NCBI GenBank assembly: GCA_044336205.1
Contig: CP172318.1
Span: forward strand, 1,116,001 to 1,180,000
Reading direction: 5' to 3'
From: Ruoffia sp044336205
Lineage (GTDB): Bacteria; Bacillota; Bacilli; Lactobacillales; Aerococcaceae
DNA: 64,000 nt
The translations under genes were made by a program, and so were the position numbers. Positions within the stretch are counted from its first letter, which is position 1. Each line of letters starts with the position of its first letter. Positions 55,189-63,736 of the stretch are shown in pieces. The notes beneath the pieces are model-generated. The model saw only the letters and a list, made by a program, of their open reading frames with translations. It ran no database searches and was not told the DNA's origin.

Positions 55189-55223
55189 AAAATACGCATA
55201 TCGTTGGGATATGCGTAATTTTT
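55187..55223. terminator. Bidirectional terminator between the lipase-like pseudogene and the floA operon
   Basis: TACGCATATC (55193-55202) pairs with GATATGCGTA (55208-55217) around a GTTGG loop, with A/T tracts on both sides. It serves two converging transcription units. Confidence 0.92.
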
Positions 55224-55245
55224 ATGTTCAAACTAATAGTTAATC

Positions 55246-55920
55246 CTAACGACGTATGCCCTTTGGTTTACTCATAACTTCGTTAAAGATAAGGTAGTTT
55301 CTTAATGTATCCTTATCCGCAAATACTTTTTGAATGGGATGCTTTTTATTGTGACGATTTCCTAATAACTCTGAAGAGGGATCCTCCAATAATATTTCCT
55401 CGTCATCTAAGCCCATCCATGAGGTATCTTCAATTGAACTATCAGAATATAATTTATCAAGTTTATTCAAGTTAATTTCAGCTTTTTTTAATTCAGCTTC
55501 AAAAGACTCACTTGAATCAGCAAATTCTCCTGAGAATTGTTGGTATCTCTCACCATCAGACACATCATAATCGGCAATTTCGTCAAAATTATTGTCTTTT
55601 GAAATCATTGGTTTCGACTCTATAACTGAAATTAGTGTATTCTTTAAGTCGTTTAATGCTGAGTCTTTCATTTTCCTTTGATTATTCAACTTTGCCTGAT
55701 GGTTTTTACGCCGTTGTTTCACATGCTCATTATTCTTACGAATTTTAGAATCTCTATGATTCAATTGAGCCTTATATGTTTGAATTTGCTTATTGTTATT
55801 TGTATCTGTTTTTGGAGTAAATTTAGACTTCTTTTTGTCTGTAACTTTTTTTCTAGTAAAAAACGTCAGAATAAAGGATCCAACGAAATATATTATCCAA
55901 ATCCAAGCTATAAAGTTCAT
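55246..55920 (-). CDS. Membrane-anchored charged protein downstream of floA
   Basis: I do not recognise a family. One hydrophobic segment (about residues 4-20, rich in Trp and Ile) is followed by a Lys/Asn/Gln-rich basic coiled-coil-like region (about 25-95) and an acidic C-terminal half. The topology would be a single N-terminal anchor. Its start shares one base with the floA stop, so it is translated with FloA and may be a membrane-microdomain partner. In Bacillus a small gene, yqfB, holds the same position. Confidence 0.75.
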   Translation of the reverse strand: MNFIAWIWIIYFVGSFILTFFTRKKVTDKKKSKFTPKTDTNNNKQIQTYKAQLNHRDSKIRKNNEHVKQRRKNHQAKLNNQRKMKDSALNDLKNTLISVIESKPMISKDNNFDEIADYDVSDGERYQQFSGEFADSSESFEAELKKAEINLNKLDKLYSDSSIEDTSWMGLDDEEILLEDPSSELLGNRHNKKHPIQKVFADKDTLRNYLIFNEVMSKPKGIRR

Positions 55921-56936
55921 TATTCTCTACCTTCTTCTAGAGATGATGTTCCTTTCGCAATCGAATCACGCATTGAAGTATCAGATTCAATATTTTTTAA
56001 TTGATAGTAATCCATCACGCCTAAATTCCCTTGTCTGAAAGCTTCCGCCATAGCCAATGGTACTTCCGATTCCGCTTCAACGACGCGAGCTCTCATACGT
56101 TGAACTTCTGCAATCATTTCTTGTTCTTCCGCTACAGCAAAGGCTCTACGTTCCTCAGCTTTAGCTTGAGCAACATTCTTATCAGCAATTGCTTGGTCTG
56201 CTTGTAATTTTGCTCCAATGTTACGTCCAACATCCACGTCAGCAATATCAATGGAAAGAATTTCAAAGGCTGTACCTGAATCAAGTCCTTTACGTAGAAT
56301 AGTTTGCGAAATTGAATCAGGATTTTCTAGTACATCTGCATGTGTACTTGAACTACCAACAGTCGTTACAATCCCTTCACCTACACGAGCAATAATTGTT
56401 TCCTCTCCTGCCCCACCTACTAGACGTTCGATGTTAGCACGAACTGTTACTTTAGCTTTTGCACGTACTTCAATACCGTTCATCGCTACCGCAGAAATTA
56501 AAGGTGTTTCAATCACTTTAGGGTTAACCGATACTTGAACAGCTTCAAATACATTACGACCTGCTAAGTCAATGGCCGCTGCTTGTTCAAACTCTAAATC
56601 AATGTTGGCACGTTGAGCAGCAATTAAAGCATCAACGACTAAGTTAACATTCCCACCAGCAAGATGATGAGCCTCCAATTGATTCGTATCAAGGGCTAAA
56701 CCAGCTTTTGTAGCTTTGATCAGTGGTCGTACTATCTCAGAAGGTTGAACACGACGCAATCTCATTCCTACTAAATTACCAATAGAAACTTTTGCCCCAG
56801 AAAAATAAGCTGTCACCCATAATCCAAATGGAACAAATCTAAAAAATATAGAAAGTAATATAATAACTATAATTACTATAATGGCAATAGAGATAAAAGT
56901 CGTTACCTCAAAATTGTTCGTTGAAAAATTATTCAT
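55920..56936 (-). CDS. floA: Flotillin-like protein FloA
   Basis: Scaffold of functional membrane microdomains. The 338 residues have an N-terminal membrane anchor (about 10-35), the SPFH-like domain with FRFVPFGLWVTAYFSGAKVS and LVGMRLRRVQPSEIVRPLI, and a C-terminal Glu/Ala-rich coiled coil (AQAKAEERRAFAVAEEQEM). The start is ATG 56936, nine bases after AAAGG; an upstream TTG at 56957 is unlikely. It sits five bases after the nfeD-like gene. Confidence 0.95.
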   Translation of the reverse strand: MNNFSTNNFEVTTFISIAIIVIIVIILLSIFFRFVPFGLWVTAYFSGAKVSIGNLVGMRLRRVQPSEIVRPLIKATKAGLALDTNQLEAHHLAGGNVNLVVDALIAAQRANIDLEFEQAAAIDLAGRNVFEAVQVSVNPKVIETPLISAVAMNGIEVRAKAKVTVRANIERLVGGAGEETIIARVGEGIVTTVGSSSTHADVLENPDSISQTILRKGLDSGTAFEILSIDIADVDVGRNIGAKLQADQAIADKNVAQAKAEERRAFAVAEEQEMIAEVQRMRARVVEAESEVPLAMAEAFRQGNLGVMDYYQLKNIESDTSMRDSIAKGTSSLEEGRE

Positions 56937-56940
56937 ATAA

Positions 56941-57531
56941 TCAATCCTTTCTGACAAAAATCTTAGAACCTTCTACTTTCGCTACATAGATATTCGCACC
57001 ACTCAAAATCATACCTTCCGAGCTTATCACCTCATAATATTCATTATCAATAGAAGCTCTGCCGACAGGACGGAGTGTTGTCACTGCGATACCTTTTTTA
57101 CCATTAAGATAGGAAAAATCACGATGACTTGAGTAGCCTTTTTCTTTCTCAAAAGAAGTTTCTAATACAAAACCTTTACCAATAGCTAAGTTCTTGCCTA
57201 AATTCAGCGGAACAACAAAAGTTATCACGCCTACTACCAACATATACAATAAATTTAAAACCACATCGCCAAAATCACCTAAGTGCATATACAACGCAAT
57301 GCCTAACACCAAGAGTCCAACGGTACCAATAATTCCAAAATCAGGAACATATACCTCAATGATTAACAACAAAATGCCAAGTAAAAAAATAATAAAAATA
57401 AGCAAATTATCACCAGGTATGCCAAAGTAATAACCAAAAGAAATGGTTGAAAGTGTTAGAAACAGCCATTTTGGATTATAAAAAAGACATAAACAAAGTA
57501 AAAATGTACCTAACAATAATGCTACGACCAT
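56941..57531 (-). CDS. NfeD-like membrane protein (YqeZ C-terminal type)
   Basis: Short NfeD protein without the protease part, 196 residues. Four to five hydrophobic helices (about 1-120) contain IEVYVPDFGIIGTVGLLVLG, the NfeD signature. A C-terminal OB fold (about 140-195) has GKKGIAVTTLRPVGRASID and GMILSGANIYVAKVEGSKIFV. It is partner and first gene of the floA operon. The ATG follows AAGGAGG. Confidence 0.9.
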   Translation of the reverse strand: MVVALLLGTFLLCLCLFYNPKWLFLTLSTISFGYYFGIPGDNLLIFIIFLLGILLLIIEVYVPDFGIIGTVGLLVLGIALYMHLGDFGDVVLNLLYMLVVGVITFVVPLNLGKNLAIGKGFVLETSFEKEKGYSSHRDFSYLNGKKGIAVTTLRPVGRASIDNEYYEVISSEGMILSGANIYVAKVEGSKIFVRKD

Positions 57532-57639
57532 CGTGTCCCTCCTTTTCTACTTTTATTATACACTAGAAGATGAATCAGCCCTAAAAATTTACATTGAGAA
57601 TATAGAATACAATCATCATTCATTATTAGTAGTCGCAGC

Positions 57640-58779
57640 CTAATCCACTGATAGATCGCGATTTTGTCTGTAATGTATATCATTTTTAATTAATTTATAG
57701 ACCGCAGAAGCTAATGGTACCGCAATGAGCATTCCCCAAATCCCCATTAAACCTCCACCGATAGTTATAGATACTAAAACCCATAAACCAGGGAGACCAA
57801 TCGAGCTTCCAACCACTCGAGGATAAATTACATTTCCTTCAAACTGTTGTACAATAACTAGGAAAATCAAGAAGAATATGGATTGCGCTGGAGATTCAAC
57901 TAGAATAAGCAAGAAACCTACAGCACCAGATATATAGGCACCTAAGACAGGTATCAACGCAGTCACACCCGTTAAAGCACCAACCATCTCTGCATATGGG
58001 AATTGGAATATCCACATTCCGACCGTTACCATTGTCCCTAAAATAATAGCTTCAATAACTTCACCAGTAATAAAATGTCTAAATGAATGATCTGTTACTT
58101 CAATCACATAAAGAATTGTGCTATATAGTTTCTTTGGTAAGTATGTATTCAAAGTAAGCTTAAACTGTCTTGCTAAAGTCTCTTTGGACATCAATACAAA
58201 TAACGAAATCATTAACGACATAAATAAATTAAATACAATTCCTAATGCAGAACTGACCGTTGAGAGTGTCGTACCAATTACATTACTTGTAAAACGATTA
58301 ACAAAGTTTAATGTATTCGATACAATACTTTGCCAGTCATATTCGGTATTCTCTGCCAATTCAGCAAGGGGAGGGAATATTTCTTCATTCTCAATAACCC
58401 AATTTCTAATTTGATTGGCTAATTGCGGAATGGCTTCTAAGAATGTTCCCAATACTGAGACAAGTTGAGGTATAACTAAATTCAATATAAAGACTAATAC
58501 TATCAAAATTAGAATAATCGAAATCAAAATACTCATTGGTCGACGACTGGCTTTAACCCATTTATTATCAGAATTCGGAAAATATATCTTCTCTATGGCA
58601 GACATAGGGATGTTCAAAATATATGCCATAATAAAACCAGTTATAATTGGCATAGATATTGATAATAACAAACTAAGTTGCCCCATAATCCGGTCAAAAT
58701 TCATCACCGCTAAGATAATCAATCCTGCTATGAGTAAATAACAAATAATCCTCTTTTCATTATCTTTTATTTTTTTCAT
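57640..58779 (-). CDS. AI-2E family permease
   Basis: Integral membrane protein, 379 residues, with about eight hydrophobic segments. It has the family end motif (FLIFLVIVQQFEGNVIYPRVVG, then SIGLPGLWVLVSITIGGGLMGIWGM). Members have been tied to autoinducer-2 export or ion/proton antiport; the substrate here is open. The soluble segment near residues 110-150 is acidic. It stands alone between floA and clpB and no clear terminator is visible after it. Confidence 0.88.
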   Translation of the reverse strand: MKKIKDNEKRIICYLLIAGLIILAVMNFDRIMGQLSLLLSISMPIITGFIMAYILNIPMSAIEKIYFPNSDNKWVKASRRPMSILISIILILIVLVFILNLVIPQLVSVLGTFLEAIPQLANQIRNWVIENEEIFPPLAELAENTEYDWQSIVSNTLNFVNRFTSNVIGTTLSTVSSALGIVFNLFMSLMISLFVLMSKETLARQFKLTLNTYLPKKLYSTILYVIEVTDHSFRHFITGEVIEAIILGTMVTVGMWIFQFPYAEMVGALTGVTALIPVLGAYISGAVGFLLILVESPAQSIFFLIFLVIVQQFEGNVIYPRVVGSSIGLPGLWVLVSITIGGGLMGIWGMLIAVPLASAVYKLIKNDIHYRQNRDLSVD

Positions 58780-58944
58780 ATACTATCTCCTTTATATCAT
58801 TACTAAGTAAAATCATTTTAATTCAGCAGCAGTTCGCTCATATTTTATAACAATTGATAATGTCATCAATTAATTACTTAGTTTCTTTATTTTAATATAA
58901 CATATTCCTTTTCTCATATACATTTTTCTTATCTTGAATTTAAT

Positions 58945-58992
58945 ACAAAAAAACAAACTGAACTTAAGTATGAATACATTTAAGTTCAGTTT
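58945..58992 (-). terminator. Terminator after clpB
   Basis: AAACTGAACTTAA pairs with TTAAGTTCAGTTT (13 bp), followed by a T7-containing tail on the minus strand. It lies 26 bases after the clpB stop. Confidence 0.92.
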
Positions 58993-59017
58993 ATTATAAT
59001 ATAATGGTTTAATTATT

Positions 59018-61627
59018 TTAGTTTAAAGTTGTTCGTTTGCTCTCAAAAACTAAACGATCGTCTTCTAATTCAACATGGATGGTTGATTCTGGATAGACTT
59101 CTCCTGATACAATAGCTTTCGCTAAAGGTGTTTCTAACTCTTTCATAATGAATCTTTGTAATGGACGTGCTCCATAAATTGGATCATATCCATGTTCAGC
59201 CAACCATTGTGTCGCTGTTGGTGATACTTCTAACTTAATATCTTGATCCATGAGACGGTTGCTAAGATTAGCAATCATCTTCAATACAATGCCGTTCATA
59301 TTGTCTAGGGTTAATGGTGAGAATAATACTGTATCATCAATTCTATTCAGAAACTCTGGTTTAAAGTGTTGTCGTAGTAATTGATACACTTGAGATTCCG
59401 TTTCTTTAGAAATAACACCATGATCATCTACACCTTCTAATAGCAAGTGCGAACCAATGTTACTTGTCATAATAATAACCGTGTTCTTGAAATCAACGAC
59501 ATTTCCTTTTGAATCTGTTAATCGACCATCATCCAATACTTGTAATAATGTATTGAACACATCAGGGTGAGCTTTTTCAATCTCGTCTAATAGTACAATC
59601 GTGTATGGATTACGTCTTACTGCTTCTGTTAATTGGCCACCTTCATCATGCCCGATATATCCTGGAGGGGCACCAACTAATCTGGACACCGTATGTTTCT
59701 CCATATATTCACTCATATCCAAACGGACCATGTGATCTTCAGAATCAAAGAGTGCTGTTGCTAAAGCTTTAGCTAACTCTGTCTTACCTACTCCGGTAGG
59801 TCCTAAGAATAGGAATGAACCAATTGGACGATTTGGATCTTGAATCCCCGCTCTTGATCTTAACACGGCTTCTTGAACTAATCGCACAGCATCATCTTGT
59901 CCGATAACACGTTTATGAAGTTCTTTGTCTAGATGAAGTAATTTTTCTCTTTCGCCTTCGACAATTTTATTCACAGGTATTTTTGTTAATCGTTCAACTA
60001 CTTTGGCAATATCATCGTCAGTGACAGACTCTTGGGTGAGTCGCAATTGATTGTCTGAATCTTCATGTGCTGCTTCAATATCCACTACTTCTTTTTCTAA
60101 TTGTGGAATAATACCGTGTCTTAATTCAGCGGCACGTTCTAAGTCATAGTTTGATTCTGCTTCTTCTAATTCGAAGCGTGCTTGATCTAATTGTTCACGT
60201 TTTTCTCTAATTTGATTTGTTTCTTCTTTTTCTGCTTCCCATTGAGTTTTAAGATGGTTACTTTCTTCTCTTAAGTCAGCAATTTCTTCGCGAAGAATTT
60301 CTAAGCGACGAACACTCGCTTCATCATCTTCTTTCTTCAAAGCTGCTTCTTCAATTTCTAATGTCATTAAACGACGATTCACCTGATCAATCTCTAGTGG
60401 AACAGAATTTAATTCCATACGAATCGTTGCACATGCTTCATCGACTAAGTCAATGGCTTTATCCGGTAAGAACCGGTCTGTAATATAACGATTAGATAAA
60501 GTCGCTGCTGCTACCAGTGCATTATCATGAATATTTACACCATGGTGAATCTCAAAACGTTCTTTTAAACCACGCAAGATAGAGATGGTATCTTCTACAG
60601 TAGGTTCTTGAACTAATACGCGTTGGAATCTACGTTCTAAAGCCTTATCTTTTTCAAAGTTTTGACGATATTCATCTAAGGTAGTGGCACCAATACAGTG
60701 TAACTCTCCTCTGGCAAGCATTGGTTTAAGCAAGTTACCCGCATCCATTGACCCTTCTGTCTTACCTGCTCCGACAATGGTATGAATCTCATCAATGAAT
60801 AGTAAGATTTGGCCTTCGGCTTTTTTCACTTCTTTAAGCACAGCTTTTAATCGTTCTTCAAACTCCCCACGATACTTAGCACCAGCTATAAGTGCTCCCA
60901 TATCTAATGAGTAAAGGATTTTACCTTTAAGGTTTTCTGGGACATCGTTTCGGACAATTCGTTGGGCTAAACCTTCAACGATAGCTGTTTTACCAACACC
61001 AGGGTCCCCGATGAGAATCGGGTTATTTTTAGTTTTACGAGATAGAATTCTAATAACATCGCGAATTTCTTCATCACGTCCAATGATTGGATCCATTTTA
61101 TTGGATTTGACTGCTTCGTTTAAGTTGATTGCATACTTATCTAATGATTCATAAGTTTCTTCTTGGTTTTGTGACGTCACTTTTTCCCCTCCTCTTAATT
61201 CTTTAATTCGTTGACTCAACCGTTCTTCAGTTAAGTTATTATTAATTAAAAATTGTGTAATAGCATTATGCTTTTGTTTATAGATGGCTAACAAGATGAT
61301 TTCTGTTGACAAATACTCATCACCGAAATCTTTTGCCATTATTGATGCATCTTGTAATAACTTATTTAAGTTTTGGCTTATACCTTGTCCATATTGGATG
61401 TTCGAACCAGATACTTGAGATATTTTATCTATCTCATGCTCTACTACAGTCAGGAATTCATCCATTGGTATATCCATCTCGTCGTACAATTTGTAAGCGA
61501 AGTGATCTGCCTGCAACAAAATTAACCACAAATGTGGTATATCGATAACTTGATGTTGCCGAGTCATCGCAACTTGCTGTGCATCACCAATCGCTTGTTG
61601 CATTGTTGTTGTTAATTTATCAATCAT
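59018..61627 (-). CDS. clpB: ATP-dependent disaggregase ClpB
   Basis: Hsp100 ring ATPase that rescues aggregated proteins with DnaK. The 869 residues have an N domain (1-140), AAA1 with GDPGVGKTA and FIDEIH, the coiled-coil middle domain (about 400-520) that marks ClpB, and AAA2 with GPTGVGKTE, LLDEIEKAHPDVF and a sensor GARPLQR. There is no ClpP-binding IGF loop. The start is ATG 61627, after GAAAGG. The promoter and CtsR boxes upstream indicate stress control. Confidence 0.97.
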   Translation of the reverse strand: MIDKLTTTMQQAIGDAQQVAMTRQHQVIDIPHLWLILLQADHFAYKLYDEMDIPMDEFLTVVEHEIDKISQVSGSNIQYGQGISQNLNKLLQDASIMAKDFGDEYLSTEIILLAIYKQKHNAITQFLINNNLTEERLSQRIKELRGGEKVTSQNQEETYESLDKYAINLNEAVKSNKMDPIIGRDEEIRDVIRILSRKTKNNPILIGDPGVGKTAIVEGLAQRIVRNDVPENLKGKILYSLDMGALIAGAKYRGEFEERLKAVLKEVKKAEGQILLFIDEIHTIVGAGKTEGSMDAGNLLKPMLARGELHCIGATTLDEYRQNFEKDKALERRFQRVLVQEPTVEDTISILRGLKERFEIHHGVNIHDNALVAAATLSNRYITDRFLPDKAIDLVDEACATIRMELNSVPLEIDQVNRRLMTLEIEEAALKKEDDEASVRRLEILREEIADLREESNHLKTQWEAEKEETNQIREKREQLDQARFELEEAESNYDLERAAELRHGIIPQLEKEVVDIEAAHEDSDNQLRLTQESVTDDDIAKVVERLTKIPVNKIVEGEREKLLHLDKELHKRVIGQDDAVRLVQEAVLRSRAGIQDPNRPIGSFLFLGPTGVGKTELAKALATALFDSEDHMVRLDMSEYMEKHTVSRLVGAPPGYIGHDEGGQLTEAVRRNPYTIVLLDEIEKAHPDVFNTLLQVLDDGRLTDSKGNVVDFKNTVIIMTSNIGSHLLLEGVDDHGVISKETESQVYQLLRQHFKPEFLNRIDDTVLFSPLTLDNMNGIVLKMIANLSNRLMDQDIKLEVSPTATQWLAEHGYDPIYGARPLQRFIMKELETPLAKAIVSGEVYPESTIHVELEDDRLVFESKRTTLN

Positions 61628-61645
61628 TTTACACAGCCTTTCTTT

Positions 61646-61662
61646 AGTCAAAATTAGTCAAA
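61646..61662 (+). promoter_or_regulatory. CtsR box 1 in the clpB leader
   Basis: AGTCAAA-ATT-AGTCAAA: two heptads with a three-base spacer, fitting the CtsR operator RGTCAAANANRGTCAAA. It lies 19 bases before the clpB start, next to the ribosome site. Confidence 0.85.
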
Positions 61663-61700
61663 GTTAAAATAATAGAATAACCTCTTTTGAGGTTAAATAA

Positions 61701-61730
61701 AGTATACATCATTAGTCAGGAAAGGTCAAA
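61701..61730 (-). promoter_or_regulatory. clpB promoter overlapped by CtsR box 2
   Basis: TTGACC (61729-61724) and TATACT (61706-61701) are spaced by exactly 17 bases on the minus strand. AGTCAGG-AAA-GGTCAAA at 61714-61730 is a second CtsR-like operator covering the -35 box, so bound repressor would block the polymerase. Confidence 0.85.
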
Positions 61731-61772
61731 TGCTTTTTGACTATTTATTGAAATAATTATTTTGCAAATTAA

Positions 61773-61826
61773 AAACCAAAGACTGATTAAAAAAAGTAGA
61801 ATGCTTCTTAAATCAATCTTTGGTTT
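61773..61826 (-). terminator. Terminator after mgsA
   Basis: AAACCAAAGACTGATT pairs with AATCAATCTTTGGTTT (one mismatch) around a 22-base loop. It lies 18 bases after the mgsA stop. The minus-strand tail is only moderately T-rich. Confidence 0.75.
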
Positions 61827-61844
61827 AAATAATTGTTATCGTTA

Positions 61845-62267
61845 TTAAATATCAAGTTTTTCTAATTCGTGACCGTTTCTTAAATTGCGCCAATCCAAGA
61901 ATCCTTCTTGTAGTCCTCTTATGAGTATTTCAGCCGTTCCCATATTCGTAGCTAAAGGGATGTCATACACATCACAAAGACGCAATAAAGCCGATACATC
62001 TGGCTCGTGTGGTTGAGCCGTTAGAGGATCTCTCAAGAAAAGAACTAAGTCCATTCTATTATCTGAAATTGCCGCCCCAATTTGTTGGTCGCCTCCGAGT
62101 GGACCTGATTTGTACCGATGAACGTTCAGTCCTGTTGCCTCCATGACTCTTGTACCCGTAGTCCCAGTAGCAAATAAGTCATGTTGGGACAAAATATCTC
62201 GATATGCTGTTGCTAGTTTAATCATATTGTCTTTCTTTTTATCGTGGGCTATCAGGGCTATCTTCAA
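61845..62267 (-). CDS. mgsA: Methylglyoxal synthase
   Basis: Converts dihydroxyacetone phosphate to methylglyoxal, a phosphate-releasing bypass of glycolysis. The 140 residues start MKIALIAHDKKK, as in Bacillus, and have TGTTG (phosphate binding), GPLGGDQQIGA with the catalytic Asp, FLRDPLTAQPHEPDV with the second catalytic residues and LATNMGTAE. I choose TTG 62267, eight bases after AAGGAG; a GTG three codons upstream overlaps that site. Confidence 0.95.
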   Translation of the reverse strand: MKIALIAHDKKKDNMIKLATAYRDILSQHDLFATGTTGTRVMEATGLNVHRYKSGPLGGDQQIGAAISDNRMDLVLFLRDPLTAQPHEPDVSALLRLCDVYDIPLATNMGTAEILIRGLQEGFLDWRNLRNGHELEKLDI

Positions 62268-62305
62268 TGCTTTCACTCCTTTTATATCAGATTAATTAGC
62301 TAGTT

Positions 62306-62698
62306 CTATCTATTTTTATGTGAATCAATTTGACTGTTCAAAGGAATTAACTCCGTTTCAGTAAAAATATTCACATTACAACTAATTACCTCAATATCTA
62401 AATGTTGGTTAAAATAACTATAAAGGTCTTCTTCTACAATCTGTAAGAAATTATCAGCATATAACAAAGGTCTGACAGCATTCGACGAGAGACTTTCATT
62501 ATACTGCTTGAATCGGCTAAAAATTAATTGATTAATCATCGTCCTTTCCTTGCTGATCAGATTTGGAAAGCCGGTTCTTATATCTGTCGCTATATAGGCG
62601 CTCGGAACTAAAAGCATCACTGATAATTCAAATTGAGCCATAATTGGATGAAACTCATCAATCAATCCAATCGTATGGGTGATTAGTTGGTTATTAAT
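62306..62698 (-). CDS. Uncharacterised protein, possibly starting at AUU
   Basis: I do not recognise the family. The frame is soluble, with no signal peptide, and mixes helical and strand segments. Its best ribosome site, AAGGAG at 62712-62707, is spaced eight bases from an in-frame ATT at 62698, which gives 130 residues. The later TTG (62665) and ATG (62641) have no ribosome site. AUU starts are rare and known chiefly from infC. It ends 39 bases before the mgsA start. Confidence 0.55.
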   Translation of the reverse strand: MNNQLITHTIGLIDEFHPIMAQFELSVMLLVPSAYIATDIRTGFPNLISKERTMINQLIFSRFKQYNESLSSNAVRPLLYADNFLQIVEEDLYSYFNQHLDIEVISCNVNIFTETELIPLNSQIDSHKNR

Positions 62699-62784
62699 AT
62701 TGAAAACTCCTTTTAAAATGTCTAAGCGGTAATTCCGAAGTTATATTATATACCTCGATGAATCTAAAAATCTACTAAAATTAT

Positions 62785-63639
62785 TCAATCTGGCCAAACA
62801 TTATAAGCAAAGTTTAAAAATTCACCAAAATGCCTTGCCCAATATACTTCATGATGGCGTTCATCGGCTAAAATTCTTAACCATGTATTTTCTAATGGGT
62901 GTCCATTTTGGAGCATAGTGTTGTAATATCTTAAACTCGCATCAATATATGCTTGGTTCATCTTCCCATCGAGAAAACTTCGGTCTGTTGCATCTCCTTC
63001 ATCAGTTCCTACTTGAATATAAACCCTTGTTGCTGGATCAAGTGGATGTCTGTCAATGAATTCTAGGAATTGTCTCTCACTAAACCAAGATGCTAAAGAA
63101 AATACGCCTAAAACACCAAATATATCTGGATAGGCAGCACCCATAAATGCAGTGATAATACCACCCATAGAACTTCCAGCTAATAAAGTATTGGATTTAT
63201 CACTCAGCGTCCGATAGTTTGTATCAATGAATGGCTTCAATTCGTTCACAAACCATTCTCCATAAGCGAAACCATCCCCACCGGCATCTGAATGTTCTTC
63301 ATTCTTTTCTAGCTCTGTGACCCAAGGACTGTATTCGTCCAATCGATGTTCGTTAGCATTATCAACGGCTACAATGATCATTCTAGGAAGGTGTAAATTA
63401 TTCTTTACCGTTGGGATGACTTTCCAAGAGTGACCTACAAAAGCTTCCTTACTATAGAAGACATTTTGCCCATCGTGCATATATAAGACAGGATAATGTC
63501 TGTCTGTATCAATATCATAATCTTTAGGCGTCATGACTCTTACCCGTCTTTTCTCCCTATAATATGGAATGGTTAGATGATGGGTTTGAATTTTTAAGTA
63601 ATAATAATCAGCTGATTTGCGTTTATATTGAAATGTCAA
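62785..63639 (-). CDS. Esterase family alpha/beta hydrolase
   Basis: The 284-residue protein belongs to the esterase D/enterochelin esterase-like group. The nucleophile is in LAGSSMGG near residue 155, LYMHDGQNVF near residue 52 forms the oxyanion side, and the catalytic His is probably in ERHHEVYWARHF near residue 260. No signal peptide is seen. The start is TTG at 63639, seven bases after GGAGG. The substrate is unknown. Confidence 0.88.
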   Translation of the reverse strand: MTFQYKRKSADYYYLKIQTHHLTIPYYREKRRVRVMTPKDYDIDTDRHYPVLYMHDGQNVFYSKEAFVGHSWKVIPTVKNNLHLPRMIIVAVDNANEHRLDEYSPWVTELEKNEEHSDAGGDGFAYGEWFVNELKPFIDTNYRTLSDKSNTLLAGSSMGGIITAFMGAAYPDIFGVLGVFSLASWFSERQFLEFIDRHPLDPATRVYIQVGTDEGDATDRSFLDGKMNQAYIDASLRYYNTMLQNGHPLENTWLRILADERHHEVYWARHFGEFLNFAYNVWPD

Positions 63640-63736
63640 ATCTGCACCTCCATTTTACAATATCAAGTCTATTGCTATTATACTTAATATTGTATAGGTA
63701 TTAAACCTTCCTAACTTGTTAATAGCTTTTTTGCCT

